In this document: one piece after another, positions 20,596 through 28,408 of the stretch
How positions within the stretch are numbered: the first letter of the stretch is position 1
Layout: every line of letters begins with the position of its first letter
Origin: a virus
Strand: one strand, 5' to 3'
IMG/VR virus record: IMGVR_UViG_3300032331_000961
Span: 1 to 35,778 of that record
DNA: 35,778 bases
Notes under the pieces: model-generated
Database searches by the model: none
What the model was told of the DNA's origin: nothing
The model's input: the letters and a program-made list of their open reading frames with translations, nothing else
Position numbers and translations under genes: made by a program

Positions 20596-21263
20596 CCTAT
20601 TGCTCCTCTATGAGTTACCCATGAAGTTGCTTGTACCTTGTTTGGTACATCAACACCTAACTCTCCAGCAGCATGTTGATACGCATGAACAAAGTGCTTG
20701 TATCTACCCATTGAACTTAAACCTAAATCTTGAGCCATAGTTCCTGTCTGGCGTGGAACTTTTAACTCCTCTAAATTCTTTGGCTTTCCTGATCCAGCAA
20801 AGGGTCTGCCCATTGCAATGTCGTATGCGTGACGGTCAATTGTCACAGGCTCTTTATTACTTGGATCATGGATGTTCTGGAAGAAGTTAGTTACTTTATT
20901 TCCGCCTAGTACTTTCTCTGGTTCTTCTCCTGCGTGAATTCTTTGAGCCTTTGCAACATTTGCTGGAAGGAGAGCGCTCTTAACATCACCAGTCTTTACT
21001 AACTCTTTTGCTTCTCTAACATTTCTATCCCAATCACTTAATGGGGATAATGCCGCAATAATTCCTGCGCCACGTTTTGTGTCTCCTTTACCCAATTTAG
21101 TTGCTTCTTCATGGGCTTTCTCATACCACTGATGTCCACCTTCAACAAATGCTGGAGATGCTTCACGATACTTCTTAATAACATTTTCTACATGATCTTT
21201 AAACTGTGCTTGAGCAATATTTACATCCCAACGACCGTGAGGATTAACTCCAAAGTAAGCCAT
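20592..21263 (-). CDS. Conserved phage protein, DUF7178-like
   Basis: This 223-residue protein has recognisable blocks: an HQWYEKAHEEA helix, AGIIAALSPLSDWDRN (about 66-81), KVLGGNKVTNFFQNI (about 119-133) and VTIDRHAYDIAMGR (about 145-158), plus a C-terminal QATSWVTHRG. I associate this order with an uncharacterised family common in phages of actinobacteria (DUF7178, from memory). The helical layout and the Val-Thr-Ile-Asp-Arg-His core vaguely recall helix-hairpin-helix DNA glycosylases, but that is a guess. It is the only member of the small-gene block with an apparent globular, possibly enzymatic core. Confidence 0.6.
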   Translation of the reverse strand: MAYFGVNPHGRWDVNIAQAQFKDHVENVIKKYREASPAFVEGGHQWYEKAHEEATKLGKGDTKRGAGIIAALSPLSDWDRNVREAKELVKTGDVKSALLPANVAKAQRIHAGEEPEKVLGGNKVTNFFQNIHDPSNKEPVTIDRHAYDIAMGRPFAGSGKPKNLEELKVPRQTGTMAQDLGLSSMGRYKHFVHAYQHAAGELGVDVPNKVQATSWVTHRGAIG

Positions 21264-21264
21264 A

Positions 21265-21798
21265 TTATGCCCACGCAGGTCTTAGATAAGCAAGCATTGC
21301 TTTACGACGTGCATCAATAGTTCCTGGTTCATTTGCAATAATATTTGCTTTACCATCATTTACTAAGTGTGGAGCAGGAGTTAATTGAGTTTGTGGTGCA
21401 CTTCTTTCTGACATGTACACAACTGCGCCATTTACATTTACTAATTTTGCTTTCATTTGACGTTCAATACCCATCATTGGGCCAAATTGTTCTGGCCAGT
21501 AATACATAGATGGCTCAATGCGCTCACCTTTATGAACACCACGTTGATAAGCCTTTTGATTTACACGGTTTTTAATTGAATCTAATAAACGGTCATCTCT
21601 TCGAGATCGCATTGTGCCAAGATAGCCATCTGGATACTCTGCAGAAGGAATACGACCAACGCCCATGCGAGACTCATCAATAGCACTACGTGCTATAGGA
21701 GTTCCTGCACCACCTTGATTGTTATACCCGTAAAGACCGCCACCACCAAGTGATTGCCAGTTTTGAGATGCAGAGTAGTTATTTACACCACCAGCCAT
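21265..21798 (-). CDS. Hypothetical 177-residue Gly-rich protein
   Basis: The N-terminal 40 residues are Gly/Asn/Ser-rich (LGGGGLYGYNNQGG) and probably disordered. A basic helical middle (about 65-95) and a C-terminal region ending in LAYLRPAWA follow. The start is tightly coupled to the previous gene (TAATG). No family is recognised. The composition resembles 22366-22623 and 22625-23065. Confidence 0.55.
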   Translation of the reverse strand: MAGGVNNYSASQNWQSLGGGGLYGYNNQGGAGTPIARSAIDESRMGVGRIPSAEYPDGYLGTMRSRRDDRLLDSIKNRVNQKAYQRGVHKGERIEPSMYYWPEQFGPMMGIERQMKAKLVNVNGAVVYMSERSAPQTQLTPAPHLVNDGKANIIANEPGTIDARRKAMLAYLRPAWA

Positions 21799-22373
21799 TA
21801 CACACCTCTATTTCGGCGATTTTTTGCAATAGTTGCATACACTTCATTAACTGAAATCTTTTTACCCTTATTAGTAGCACCACGGCTTATTTGTGACTGT
21901 TCTGCAAACTCTTGAGCCTTTGGTTTTGGCTCCATTCTTTCTACCTCGCTAGTTGCGTGTGCACTTGCAACAAACTCTGGGTTAGATTCAACACCAGGAA
22001 CTTTGCGACCAAAGTAAATATTGCCACCACCCATACGACGCTTATCTGTTCCACCTAAATCATAACCAGCAATCTGACTGTTTTCTATTCCAGCCTTACG
22101 TGCTTCTGGAAGTGTGCGGTGCTTTACGCTTATGTCAGCAAATACTTTTCCGCCAGTTTTCCATGCACCTTGGTATACATCACCTGTTGCTTTTGATGCA
22201 TATTCTTTTTTAAAATTGCTTGCTTGTTCTGCAGTGTATGGAGCATCTGTAATTTTTTCAGCACCAGGAATTGAAACCATAACTCCAGGACCCTCTGGTG
22301 ATTTACCAGTTTTAAAACTACGACTGGCTCCACCTTGGTTTGCTAAGTTAGCGAATTGTTCATTACTAAGCAT
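21798..22373 (-). CDS. Hypothetical 191-residue basic protein
   Basis: I place the start at ATG 22373, an 8-nt overlap with the upstream gene; the longer frame to 22487 begins inside that gene with an unrelated hydrophobic stretch. The protein begins MLSNEQFANLANQGG and is rich in Gly, Lys and Ala, with a segment GVMVSIPGAEKITD near 30 that may be a folded core and a C-terminal helical region with Lys/Arg. A role as a virion-internal or DNA-binding protein is conceivable but not shown. Confidence 0.55.
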   Translation of the reverse strand: MLSNEQFANLANQGGASRSFKTGKSPEGPGVMVSIPGAEKITDAPYTAEQASNFKKEYASKATGDVYQGAWKTGGKVFADISVKHRTLPEARKAGIENSQIAGYDLGGTDKRRMGGGNIYFGRKVPGVESNPEFVASAHATSEVERMEPKPKAQEFAEQSQISRGATNKGKKISVNEVYATIAKNRRNRGV

Positions 22374-22623
22374 TTGGGTTTCTACCACCAGAGTTAGGTG
22401 TAACTGTTGTATTTGTAGAAGTATCATCCCAATTAAAAGTTGTGCCCATTGTTTTTTTAGACAAAGATAAAGGTCTACCGTTACCAAGACTTCTATTTTT
22501 CCATGCAGTTGCTTGAGCAGCAGATCCTGCTGTAGAAGAACTATATGATAGCGGCGTATCTACGTCTGGCGTTTGTGGCGCCGTTGAATTGCTACCGCCG
22601 AATTGTGAATTCGACAATGGCAT
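22366..22623 (-). CDS. Hypothetical 85-residue Ser/Thr/Asn-rich protein
   Basis: The start ATG 22623 lies just after the upstream stop. The frame open to 22698 is inside the upstream gene. The product is low complexity (Ser, Thr, Asn, Gly, Pro) and predicted disordered. No domain is visible. It is retained as a gene because it tiles exactly between neighbours. Confidence 0.5.
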   Translation of the reverse strand: MPLSNSQFGGSNSTAPQTPDVDTPLSYSSSTAGSAAQATAWKNRSLGNGRPLSLSKKTMGTTFNWDDTSTNTTVTPNSGGRNPNA

Positions 22624-22624
22624 T

Positions 22625-23065
22625 TTAGTAGGCGTCGCCCATTCCACCTTGGAAGTTAGGATTTTGACGTCCTGATACTGACGGAATAGTTCTTGCATTT
22701 GCCATTGTTGATGCTGCTTCTGGAGAAGTTATTGCACCATATTTTGCAGTAATTCTGTATGAAGCGCCCATACGCTCTGATGCTGCGGCATTTCCTACAA
22801 GTACATTTTTTCTGTTTGCTTTTGTACCGTACATTGGTTCTGCGGCTTGTGTATTTTTCTTTGGCATTAATTTACCAACGGAAGGTGTTCCACTCACATT
22901 GTTAAATTTTGTAGCATCCATGCCCATATAATCTCTTGCACCAGAAGATGTAATTTGTTCTGGAGTTATATCTTTTTTCATTTTAGTACCTGCTGACTCT
23001 AGGTGGTTTGAGGGAATGCCCATACGACGACGCATTGCGTGGCCCATATCTGTCCAATTTGCCAT
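22625..23065 (-). CDS. Hypothetical 146-residue protein
   Basis: AAGGAG lies 6-11 nt before the ATG, after a 37-bp gap, so this gene may open its own translation block. The first 20 residues are basic with Met/Arg (HAMRRRMGIP). The rest is Ala/Ser/Lys/Gly-rich with little predicted core. No family is recognised. Confidence 0.55.
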   Translation of the reverse strand: MANWTDMGHAMRRRMGIPSNHLESAGTKMKKDITPEQITSSGARDYMGMDATKFNNVSGTPSVGKLMPKKNTQAAEPMYGTKANRKNVLVGNAAASERMGASYRITAKYGAITSPEAASTMANARTIPSVSGRQNPNFQGGMGDAY

Positions 23066-23102
23066 GGTGACTCCTTAATGTAGGTATAAGGATAGAACTA
23101 AA

Positions 23103-23399
23103 TTAACTTGCTGTAATGGCGAATACAATGGCGGAAATTTCTCCGTCACGGGATTCAATAGTAGTAAATCCTGGTTTACAGGTTAAATCTAACCCTCTAG
23201 GGGCAACATAACCACGGGATATAGCAATTGCTTTCACTGCTTGGTTTACTGCTCCAGCACCTACGGCACGAAGTTTTACTTCATGTTTGTCATAGATTGC
23301 GTGAGCAATTGCAGATGCAACGCTTTGAGGATTTGAACTTGCACTAACTCTTAAAAACGGTTCCTCATTAGATACAGGAATTTCAGGTGTAGTTGTCAT
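23103..23399 (-). CDS. SpoVS-like (Alba-fold) protein
   Basis: Residues about 15-98 match stage V sporulation protein S closely: LRVSASSNPQSVASAIAHAI, then GAGAVNQAVKAIAISRGYVAP (the family's most conserved stretch), then DLTCKPGFTTIE. SpoVS proteins are small Alba-like nucleic-acid-binding folds best known from Bacillus sporulation and other bacteria. The host is not expected to sporulate, so a regulatory or nucleic-acid-binding role in the phage is inferred. AAAGGACT gives a binding site. The gene has 36- and 55-bp gaps on its two sides, unlike its overlapping neighbours, and its composition is typical of the arm. Confidence 0.88.
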   Translation of the reverse strand: MTTTPEIPVSNEEPFLRVSASSNPQSVASAIAHAIYDKHEVKLRAVGAGAVNQAVKAIAISRGYVAPRGLDLTCKPGFTTIESRDGEISAIVFAITAS

Positions 23400-23454
23400 A
23401 TGTAGTAGTCCTTTAGGTCGAATTTATGTACCGCTCCTGGAATAAAGGGTAAGG

Positions 23455-24057
23455 CTAAAGTCTTGGGGCGTCTCTGTATTTAAGGTCCTTCATTTGTTCG
23501 GCAACTGCCTTCTCGACCTCGTTATAGAAGTTTTTTCCTAAGAGCCTTGCAAGAGCGTAAGAATCTGCGGCATTATCATCATTAAATTCTATGCCCCATC
23601 TCTTGTATATTTGTAACAACATCTCTTGTTTTTTTGCATTTCCTTTGCCTGCTGCAAACTTCTTTAGGGTCATTGGTGGAACTTTTAAAGGAAATTTTCT
23701 AAAGTCACCTTCATCAAAGTAATCAAAAATAGTTAAACGAACTGTGGCTGATAACTCCCCCAGTACTAAGGCTGCATGACTAGCAAGAACTGTACCTTCC
23801 ATTGCTATGTCTAAAACTGTATTGTTGTTTTCTTCAAGATAATCTAGATGATCTATTAACCATTGTCTAATATCAGCAAGTCTTTCAATGCCAAAATAAG
23901 GTGACTTATAAACCCACGTTATATACTTTGTTGGATCATCAAATTGAAGTGCAGTTAATGCAAAACCAGTAAGAGATTGATCAATTCCTATTGTTACAGC
24001 ACAGTCTTTTGGTAAGTGACCATCAATCGCTTTTGTTGGCACGGCGTTCTCTTTCAT
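23455..24057 (-). CDS. RuvC-like Holliday junction resolvase
   Basis: A 200-residue RNase-H-fold nuclease. The acidic residues are placed as in RuvC: D26 in IGIDQSLTG, E87 in AMEGTV, and D161/D165 in NDDNAADSYALA. A Lys-rich helix (LKKFAAGKGNAKKQEM) precedes the last pair, as in RuvC. It should resolve branched replication or recombination intermediates before packaging. The start overlaps the DUF6378-like gene by 35 nt; a later start would remove only polar residues. It works alongside the Hjc-like and Cas4-like nucleases of the same operon. Confidence 0.85.
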   Translation of the reverse strand: MKENAVPTKAIDGHLPKDCAVTIGIDQSLTGFALTALQFDDPTKYITWVYKSPYFGIERLADIRQWLIDHLDYLEENNNTVLDIAMEGTVLASHAALVLGELSATVRLTIFDYFDEGDFRKFPLKVPPMTLKKFAAGKGNAKKQEMLLQIYKRWGIEFNDDNAADSYALARLLGKNFYNEVEKAVAEQMKDLKYRDAPRL

Positions 24058-24319
24058 CTATGACCATTTGCACAGTCCCTAGATAACCCGCCCCATCAAC
24101 TAGGTTGTCTCTTTTTTGTTGGTGAATTTCTCGACAAATTTTTACCCAAGCCATTGCTAAACCAACTTGTTCTTCAGTTACTTTAGTATTAAAAATAACT
24201 TCCCAACCTTTAGCAATGCGATTAAAGTTGTCTAACGGATGATCGTAAGATTTATTACGATCACCCGTTATTAAACGTTGTGCTTCTTCAAGCACAGTTT
24301 CGTTATGGAAGTCTGACAT
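24023..24319 (-). CDS. DUF6378-like phage protein
   Basis: The 98-residue protein has RLITGDRNKSYDHPLDNFNRIA (16-37), then EEQVGLAMAWVKICRE and QKRDNLVDGAGYLGT. This is the pattern of a small helical phage family (DUF6378, from memory) of unknown function, often seen with nucleotide-metabolism genes and somewhat like all-alpha NTP pyrophosphatases. It overlaps the subtilisin gene by 17 nt and the RuvC-like gene by 35 nt. Confidence 0.7.
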   Translation of the reverse strand: MSDFHNETVLEEAQRLITGDRNKSYDHPLDNFNRIAKGWEVIFNTKVTEEQVGLAMAWVKICREIHQQKRDNLVDGAGYLGTVQMVIDERERRANKSD

Positions 24320-25193
24320 ACCGTCCTGTTACGAGTTCGTTCTTTGCTTCAGTTGTGGTAGCCATGATTGCGTTAAAGGTCTCATCAAAGGTTGCTTTTC
24401 TATTTAGTAACCACCAACCTGCTAATGCAGCAGATGAGTTTGATGTTCCAACCATAAACTTTTGAGAGCCATCAGTAAGTGTGGTGTAGTACCTAGCATT
24501 CAAATAGAAATCTACTTGACCCTGTGCACCATTACTGTATCGAGCAATGTATGGAGCAGCCGCTGGATCATAAGCATATGGTTCAGATCCTGACCATGGA
24601 TTATCAGTTGCACCTACAGATACTGTGTCTGTTAAACATGCTGGAGACTGAGTTGTTTTCTTATTTGAATCATTTCCAGCAGCAGCAATTACAGGAACAT
24701 TTGCCGCCTTTAATGTTGCAATTGACTGTGCCATTCCTGCAGGAACTCTGCAGTTACCCATCACAGCACCCTGTGCAAGTAGTACTACTGAGATGTTGTA
24801 CTTCTCTCTATTAGCAATGATCCAATTCAAAGCATTTTGCACATCATCTAAACTATAAAGACCTGCAACTCCTGCTGGAGTTTGATTTACTATTCGAATT
24901 GGCAAAATCTTTGCTGATGGATTAACGGCTCTAACTATAGAAGCCATCTGTGTACCGTGATTTAATACTTTATCCGTTGTTGCAGGAGTGTTTGCAGCCC
25001 CTGGACCTTCCATGTTGGTTTGAGCATTTGGGCATCTTGCTATTGACATTAAACAAACTTCATATGCAATGTTGTTTGCAAATAAAGAGTTGTTTACTCC
25101 GCTATCAATGATAGCGATTGTTGGTTCACCTGCTGCATTAGCAGGAGATATAAGTCCTGTAAGTAGTACCAGAACAAGCATTATTTTTTTCAT
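24303..25193 (-). CDS. Secreted subtilisin-like serine protease (S8)
   Basis: The protein has a Sec signal peptide (KK start, hydrophobic 4-15, ANA-AG cut near residue 20-21) and then, with no prodomain, the subtilase core: D30 in IIDSGV, H79 in NHGTQMAS, N174 of the oxyanion hole in AAGNDS, and S251 in GTSNSSA. All four catalytic positions are intact. The usual GTSxSxP ends in Ala instead of Pro. Several cysteines may form disulfides outside the cell. The 296-residue length is normal for a minimal subtilase. Its place between a DUF6378-like gene and a coiled-coil gene inside a replication operon is odd. Possible roles are receptor or surface-protein processing, or a lysogenic trait. Confidence 0.92.
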   Translation of the reverse strand: MKKIMLVLVLLTGLISPANAAGEPTIAIIDSGVNNSLFANNIAYEVCLMSIARCPNAQTNMEGPGAANTPATTDKVLNHGTQMASIVRAVNPSAKILPIRIVNQTPAGVAGLYSLDDVQNALNWIIANREKYNISVVLLAQGAVMGNCRVPAGMAQSIATLKAANVPVIAAAGNDSNKKTTQSPACLTDTVSVGATDNPWSGSEPYAYDPAAAPYIARYSNGAQGQVDFYLNARYYTTLTDGSQKFMVGTSNSSAALAGWWLLNRKATFDETFNAIMATTTEAKNELVTGRYVRLP

Positions 25194-25654
25194 GTTATGA
25201 ATGTATCCCTCCGTCCCATTCGGGACTCGTTTGTTCTCCGTGTTATTTCCCTCGAAACTAAAGTGATGTCTCGTTCTTGATTTGAGAGCATCATCTCTAA
25301 GATCTTGCGATAAGCATATCTCTCTTCATGGGTATCTCCTAATTGGAGAATCTCTGGATCAGTAGCGATTTGAGCCTTGGCTAAACTTACCGTTGAGCCT
25401 TTTGAAGCAGCGCCCATCTTAGTTATGAGTAACTTATTCTCAGCCAGGTCTAAGGCTCGTTGAGCCTCACGCTCACGTAATTGAGCCTGAACTAACTGAG
25501 AGGCAATGTAATCAGCCCAACCAGTTAGTGTGGTAAACATCACAGCCAAGTCTTCGCTGCTTAAGTCTGTTATATCTGGAGGAAGTATGGCTTGGTCATA
25601 CTGTGGTTTAGGAAGAGCAAGCCCCTTCTTCATTAAGACATCTATTTCGTTCAT
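25190..25654 (-). CDS. Hypothetical 154-residue coiled-coil protein
   Basis: I place the start at ATG 25654, an ATGA overlap with the Cas4-like gene's stop; the frame to 25684 is inside that gene. LPPDITDLSSEDLAVMF (about 26-42) leads into a long charged helix (about 50-90, QLREREAQRALDLAENK) likely to be a coiled coil. The C-terminus is Arg-rich. I have seen similar proteins beside Cas4-like exonucleases in actinophage replication modules, which suggests a recombination partner. No activity is known. Confidence 0.65.
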   Translation of the reverse strand: MNEIDVLMKKGLALPKPQYDQAILPPDITDLSSEDLAVMFTTLTGWADYIASQLVQAQLREREAQRALDLAENKLLITKMGAASKGSTVSLAKAQIATDPEILQLGDTHEERYAYRKILEMMLSNQERDITLVSREITRRTNESRMGRRDTFIT

Positions 25655-26484
25655 CAGTCTCCAATTAATGCACAGGACTTGCATCCTTTAGGATCAACAT
25701 TACAGGCAGGTGAAACACCTGCATCAACTGCATCTATAACTTTCTGTGCAGCGTTAAAAATTCTTTCTACAATATAGTAATCTGATTTTATAGTGAACTC
25801 TTTGTAGTCTTGATCAGCCTTTAATTCATAAATAAAAACCATTTCATTTGGAGCATCATTACCAAACTGTCTCTTGGCTAACTCTAAGTACATCTGACCT
25901 TGAAGTAAATGAGATCTAAATGGACGACGTACATTTTTCCAAGCCTTTGTTAAATCTCCATCAGCATCGTAAAGCAACTCTGGTGCTTCAAATCTAAGGG
26001 TGCCTGCACCAATAGATTTAATTTCAATTAAGCAATCTTCTCCAAGACCTTTAACCCAGCCATCGGCATGACCGTGAATACGCAGTGGCTCATGGACAAG
26101 GGGTACTTCTTTATACTCGTGTGCATTTGTATCTACTTCTTTAGATACTTCCCAGCCACTACCGTTTAGACCTTCCCAATAACCGTAAAGAACACCCATA
26201 TCTGAAAGTCGATTTTGCCACTTAGCATGGATGTAATGCCCTTCATCAAAGATATTTTGAAGACGAAGATTAGGTTTGTCTCTCTTTGCCTTGCCACCAT
26301 TTAATAGGTAGTAAGCATACTTATGACACCAATCAGACTTAATAATTTCAGATGGGTGTAGTACATCTGTCCTTCTATCTGACTCTGGTTGTCTCATTAG
26401 GTGGCGTTCTATTTCACCTATTAATCTAGTGTCAGCCTTCTTAGTATCAAGGAACTTGTGTAAATCATTTTTAGGTATTGCCAT
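25654..26484 (-). CDS. Cas4/RecB-like PD-(D/E)xK exonuclease with Fe-S cysteines
   Basis: Nuclease core: H83, D141 in HGHADGWV, E154 and K156 in LIEIKS, then a Gln helix (LLQGQMYLELA). Cysteines at 53 and at 261, 268 and 271 match the one-plus-three arrangement that binds 4Fe-4S in Cas4 and AddB. Such enzymes resect DNA ends to feed RecA-like recombination. The 276-residue length is usual for phage members. No Cas1/Cas2 or CRISPR repeats accompany it, so a replication/recombination role is preferred. It is joined to WhiB by a one-base overlap. Confidence 0.88.
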   Translation of the reverse strand: MAIPKNDLHKFLDTKKADTRLIGEIERHLMRQPESDRRTDVLHPSEIIKSDWCHKYAYYLLNGGKAKRDKPNLRLQNIFDEGHYIHAKWQNRLSDMGVLYGYWEGLNGSGWEVSKEVDTNAHEYKEVPLVHEPLRIHGHADGWVKGLGEDCLIEIKSIGAGTLRFEAPELLYDADGDLTKAWKNVRRPFRSHLLQGQMYLELAKRQFGNDAPNEMVFIYELKADQDYKEFTIKSDYYIVERIFNAAQKVIDAVDAGVSPACNVDPKGCKSCALIGD

Positions 26485-26807
26485 TAGTGTTCCTTATCTG
26501 TACTGAAAATAAATTCTTTTAGGGACATTTTCTTTTTATATTTCTTTTGCCACTTTCTTGTTAAAGCATTGCGTTCTCTATGGCTTAACCCACCCCAGAT
26601 TCCATGAGGTTCATTTCTTTTAACGGCATCCCACAAACACTCGGCACGTACTGGACAATTGTTTTTTCCTGTTTCACCAAAACAAAATGATTTGGCTTTA
26701 TCAGCAATACTTTTGTACTGCTCTTTATCACGAGGAGGGTAGAAGATGTCGGTGTCTTGTCCTGAACATCTTGCTTTGTATCTCCAGGCGTACTCTGGTT
26801 CGTCCAT
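26484..26807 (-). CDS. WhiB-like Fe-S transcription regulator (second copy)
   Basis: Four cysteines (C14, C42, C51, C57), CPVRAEC, a Leu-Trp-Asp-Ala helix and GIWGG (69-73), then a basic tail, define a WhiB-like protein of 107 residues. The second and third cysteines are separated by x8 where the family normally has x2, while the last pair keeps x5. The first copy (8036-8356) deviates at the other interval. Being inside the replication operon, it may act on middle or late transcription or on the host sigma factor. Confidence 0.87.
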   Translation of the reverse strand: MDEPEYAWRYKARCSGQDTDIFYPPRDKEQYKSIADKAKSFCFGETGKNNCPVRAECLWDAVKRNEPHGIWGGLSHRERNALTRKWQKKYKKKMSLKEFIFSTDKEH

Positions 26808-26810
26808 GTA

Positions 26811-27128
26811 TTAGGCATCCTTGACTTTCTCTAGCATTTCTATGAAGTCGTCTTCAAGAAGAACCACGTAGTTCTCCCCATCTAAATGGATGCCAAGTAC
26901 TGGCATTCTTCCATCTAAAATTGCCTCTGTTACTATTTTCTTTAAGACCGTAGACTTTATCGTAGTCTGTTTTTTACCAGTCCACTTATGTTCAATCAGC
27001 AGGTCGGCTGATCTTACATCGCCTTTACGTGACCAAAACGCACCAGAAGCAGCATTACGAGAACCGTTAACTTTTTTAGCAAGTCTCTTCTCATGCTTCT
27101 GAGATTGTTTTTGTCCTTCAGTCTTCAA
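26811..27128 (-). CDS. Hjc/VRR-like PD-(D/E)xK endonuclease
   Basis: The 105-residue protein has a Lys-rich N-terminus, then GAFWSRKGDVRSADLLIEHKWTGKKQT (about 29-55), which carries the D...ExK catalytic pattern (Asp in KGDVR/ADLL, then IEHK), and a conserved-looking end (MPVLGIHLDGENYVVL). Archaeal Hjc resolvases and phage relatives share this minimal nuclease fold. It probably cuts branched DNA. It overlaps the gene upstream by 11 nt and lies 3 nt before the WhiB gene. Confidence 0.75.
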   Translation of the reverse strand: MKTEGQKQSQKHEKRLAKKVNGSRNAASGAFWSRKGDVRSADLLIEHKWTGKKQTTIKSTVLKKIVTEAILDGRMPVLGIHLDGENYVVLLEDDFIEMLEKVKDA

Positions 27129-27366
27129 GTTCTATCTTGCCACTCTCGTAGCCCTCCAGCAAACGAGGAACAATATAGAATAATGTTTCACGCCAAAAAC
27201 ATGGAGAACAACCACAAAAAAGTTCTCCTGAAAGTGTTTCTGGAATTACTTCTTCGTCTCCTTCCCATATGGCTTCAAAAAGCATGTCTGTGTAGTCTTC
27301 AACGCCTTTTTCTAAATCGTGTGCCCATGCTTGATCATTAACTATAAACTTTTTATTTTCAATCAT
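27118..27366 (-). CDS. Hypothetical acidic 82-residue protein, CGCSPC motif
   Basis: I place the start at ATG 27366, an 8-nt overlap with the end of the RecA-like gene; the longer frame is the shadow of that gene. The protein is strongly acidic and helical, with CGCSPC near residue 50-55, a possible metal or redox site. The function is unknown. Confidence 0.6.
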   Translation of the reverse strand: MIENKKFIVNDQAWAHDLEKGVEDYTDMLFEAIWEGDEEVIPETLSGELFCGCSPCFWRETLFYIVPRLLEGYESGKIELED

Positions 27367-28408
27367 TGTTAGAATCTCCAGCCATCGGTACATCGGAGGA
27401 ATTAAGTACAACTTTTTGTAGTTCTTCCTTGAGATCAATTTCGCCACGGATACTATCAATGACGGGTTCAATTCCTTGCCACTTTCTTTCTCCATAGTAA
27501 TACCACCCACCCTTACGATCTATAATGCCTTTTACTACTGCAAGTGCTGCAATTTCTTTTGCAAAATCATACTCTCCTGGTAAACAATGTCCCCCTTCTG
27601 CAAAATAAAAATCAAAATATGCAACTCTTTGTGGAGGTGCTGTTTTATTTTTTAATGTACGAACCTTAATTCTTTGTCCAATACGAACCTTGTTACCACT
27701 AGGGCCAACTTCAATCCACTCGTCTCTACGAATTTCACAACGAGTAAAGAAAGCGTAATTCTTTCCTTCTCCTCCTGGAGTTGTTCTTGGGTCGCCATGC
27801 ATTACGCCTATTTTCATTCTGTATTGGTTAATGATTAATCCTAAAACAGGACGCTCATCTTCTACAAGGCTTCTTTTAATTGCAGAACCAACTACTCTAA
27901 AAAACTTATTGGTGAGTAATGCACCTCTACCAACAGTCATTTCGTTCATATCTTTTTCCATTTCAGGAGCAGGAGAAAGTGCAGGCAAGGAATCAATTAC
28001 AATTGCGTCAACTGACTTAGATTCAGCAAATTCAATTACTGCTTGATAAGCCTCTTCCATAATGTTTGTTTCAATAACAATTACACGAGAAGTATCAACA
28101 CCGCACATTTCTGCATACTCGGGAACCCACTGTTCTGCCGCTACCCACACCGTAGTGTGTTCTGGATTTAACTTTTGATTGGCTGCAATAGTTTTTAGAG
28201 CAACTGCAGTTTTACCATGAGAAGGTTCACCAATTAATTCATTCCATTGGTTTCCTGGGAATCCTCCTCCCAAAACGTAGTCCAACGTAGTGGAACCAGA
28301 AGTGATGCGAGGAACCAAATCGCTGCGAATGTCAGACGCAATAACAACCACATTGTTACCAAATTTTTTGTTAAGTTGAGCAACAATCTTTTTGGCTTCG
28401 TCATTCAT
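27359..28408 (-). CDS. RecA-like recombinase/ATPase
   Basis: The start ATG 28408 overlaps the previous stop (TAATG), giving 349 residues. Walker A is GEPSHGKT (60-67), similar to RecA's GPESSGKT. Walker B is DAIVIDS with D139. A loop GALLTNKFFRVV and the INQYRMKIGVMHGDPRTTPGGEG region correspond to RecA L1 and L2, where DNA binds. It should form filaments on ssDNA for strand exchange, fed by the Cas4-like exonuclease. It could be classed as UvsX/RecA-like. The C-terminus is acidic, as in RecA. Confidence 0.9.
   Translation of the reverse strand: MNDEAKKIVAQLNKKFGNNVVVIASDIRSDLVPRITSGSTTLDYVLGGGFPGNQWNELIGEPSHGKTAVALKTIAANQKLNPEHTTVWVAAEQWVPEYAEMCGVDTSRVIVIETNIMEEAYQAVIEFAESKSVDAIVIDSLPALSPAPEMEKDMNEMTVGRGALLTNKFFRVVGSAIKRSLVEDERPVLGLIINQYRMKIGVMHGDPRTTPGGEGKNYAFFTRCEIRRDEWIEVGPSGNKVRIGQRIKVRTLKNKTAPPQRVAYFDFYFAEGGHCLPGEYDFAKEIAALAVVKGIIDRKGGWYYYGERKWQGIEPVIDSIRGEIDLKEELQKVVLNSSDVPMAGDSNND

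Noticed and set aside
22114-22487. Open frames on the plus strand and the upstream extension of the leftward gene at 22373-22487
   Set aside because: They lie opposite or inside well-tiled leftward genes, lack binding sites, and give hydrophobic or repetitive products typical of antisense shadows.
24524-24814. Plus-strand open frame inside the subtilisin gene
   Set aside because: It is antisense to a gene with all catalytic motifs intact, and its Leu/His/Gln-rich product is what that strand yields by chance.
25654-26484. CRISPR-Cas locus because of the Cas4-like nuclease
   Set aside because: No Cas1, Cas2 or repeat-spacer array is present. Phage Cas4-like exonucleases commonly belong to recombination modules.
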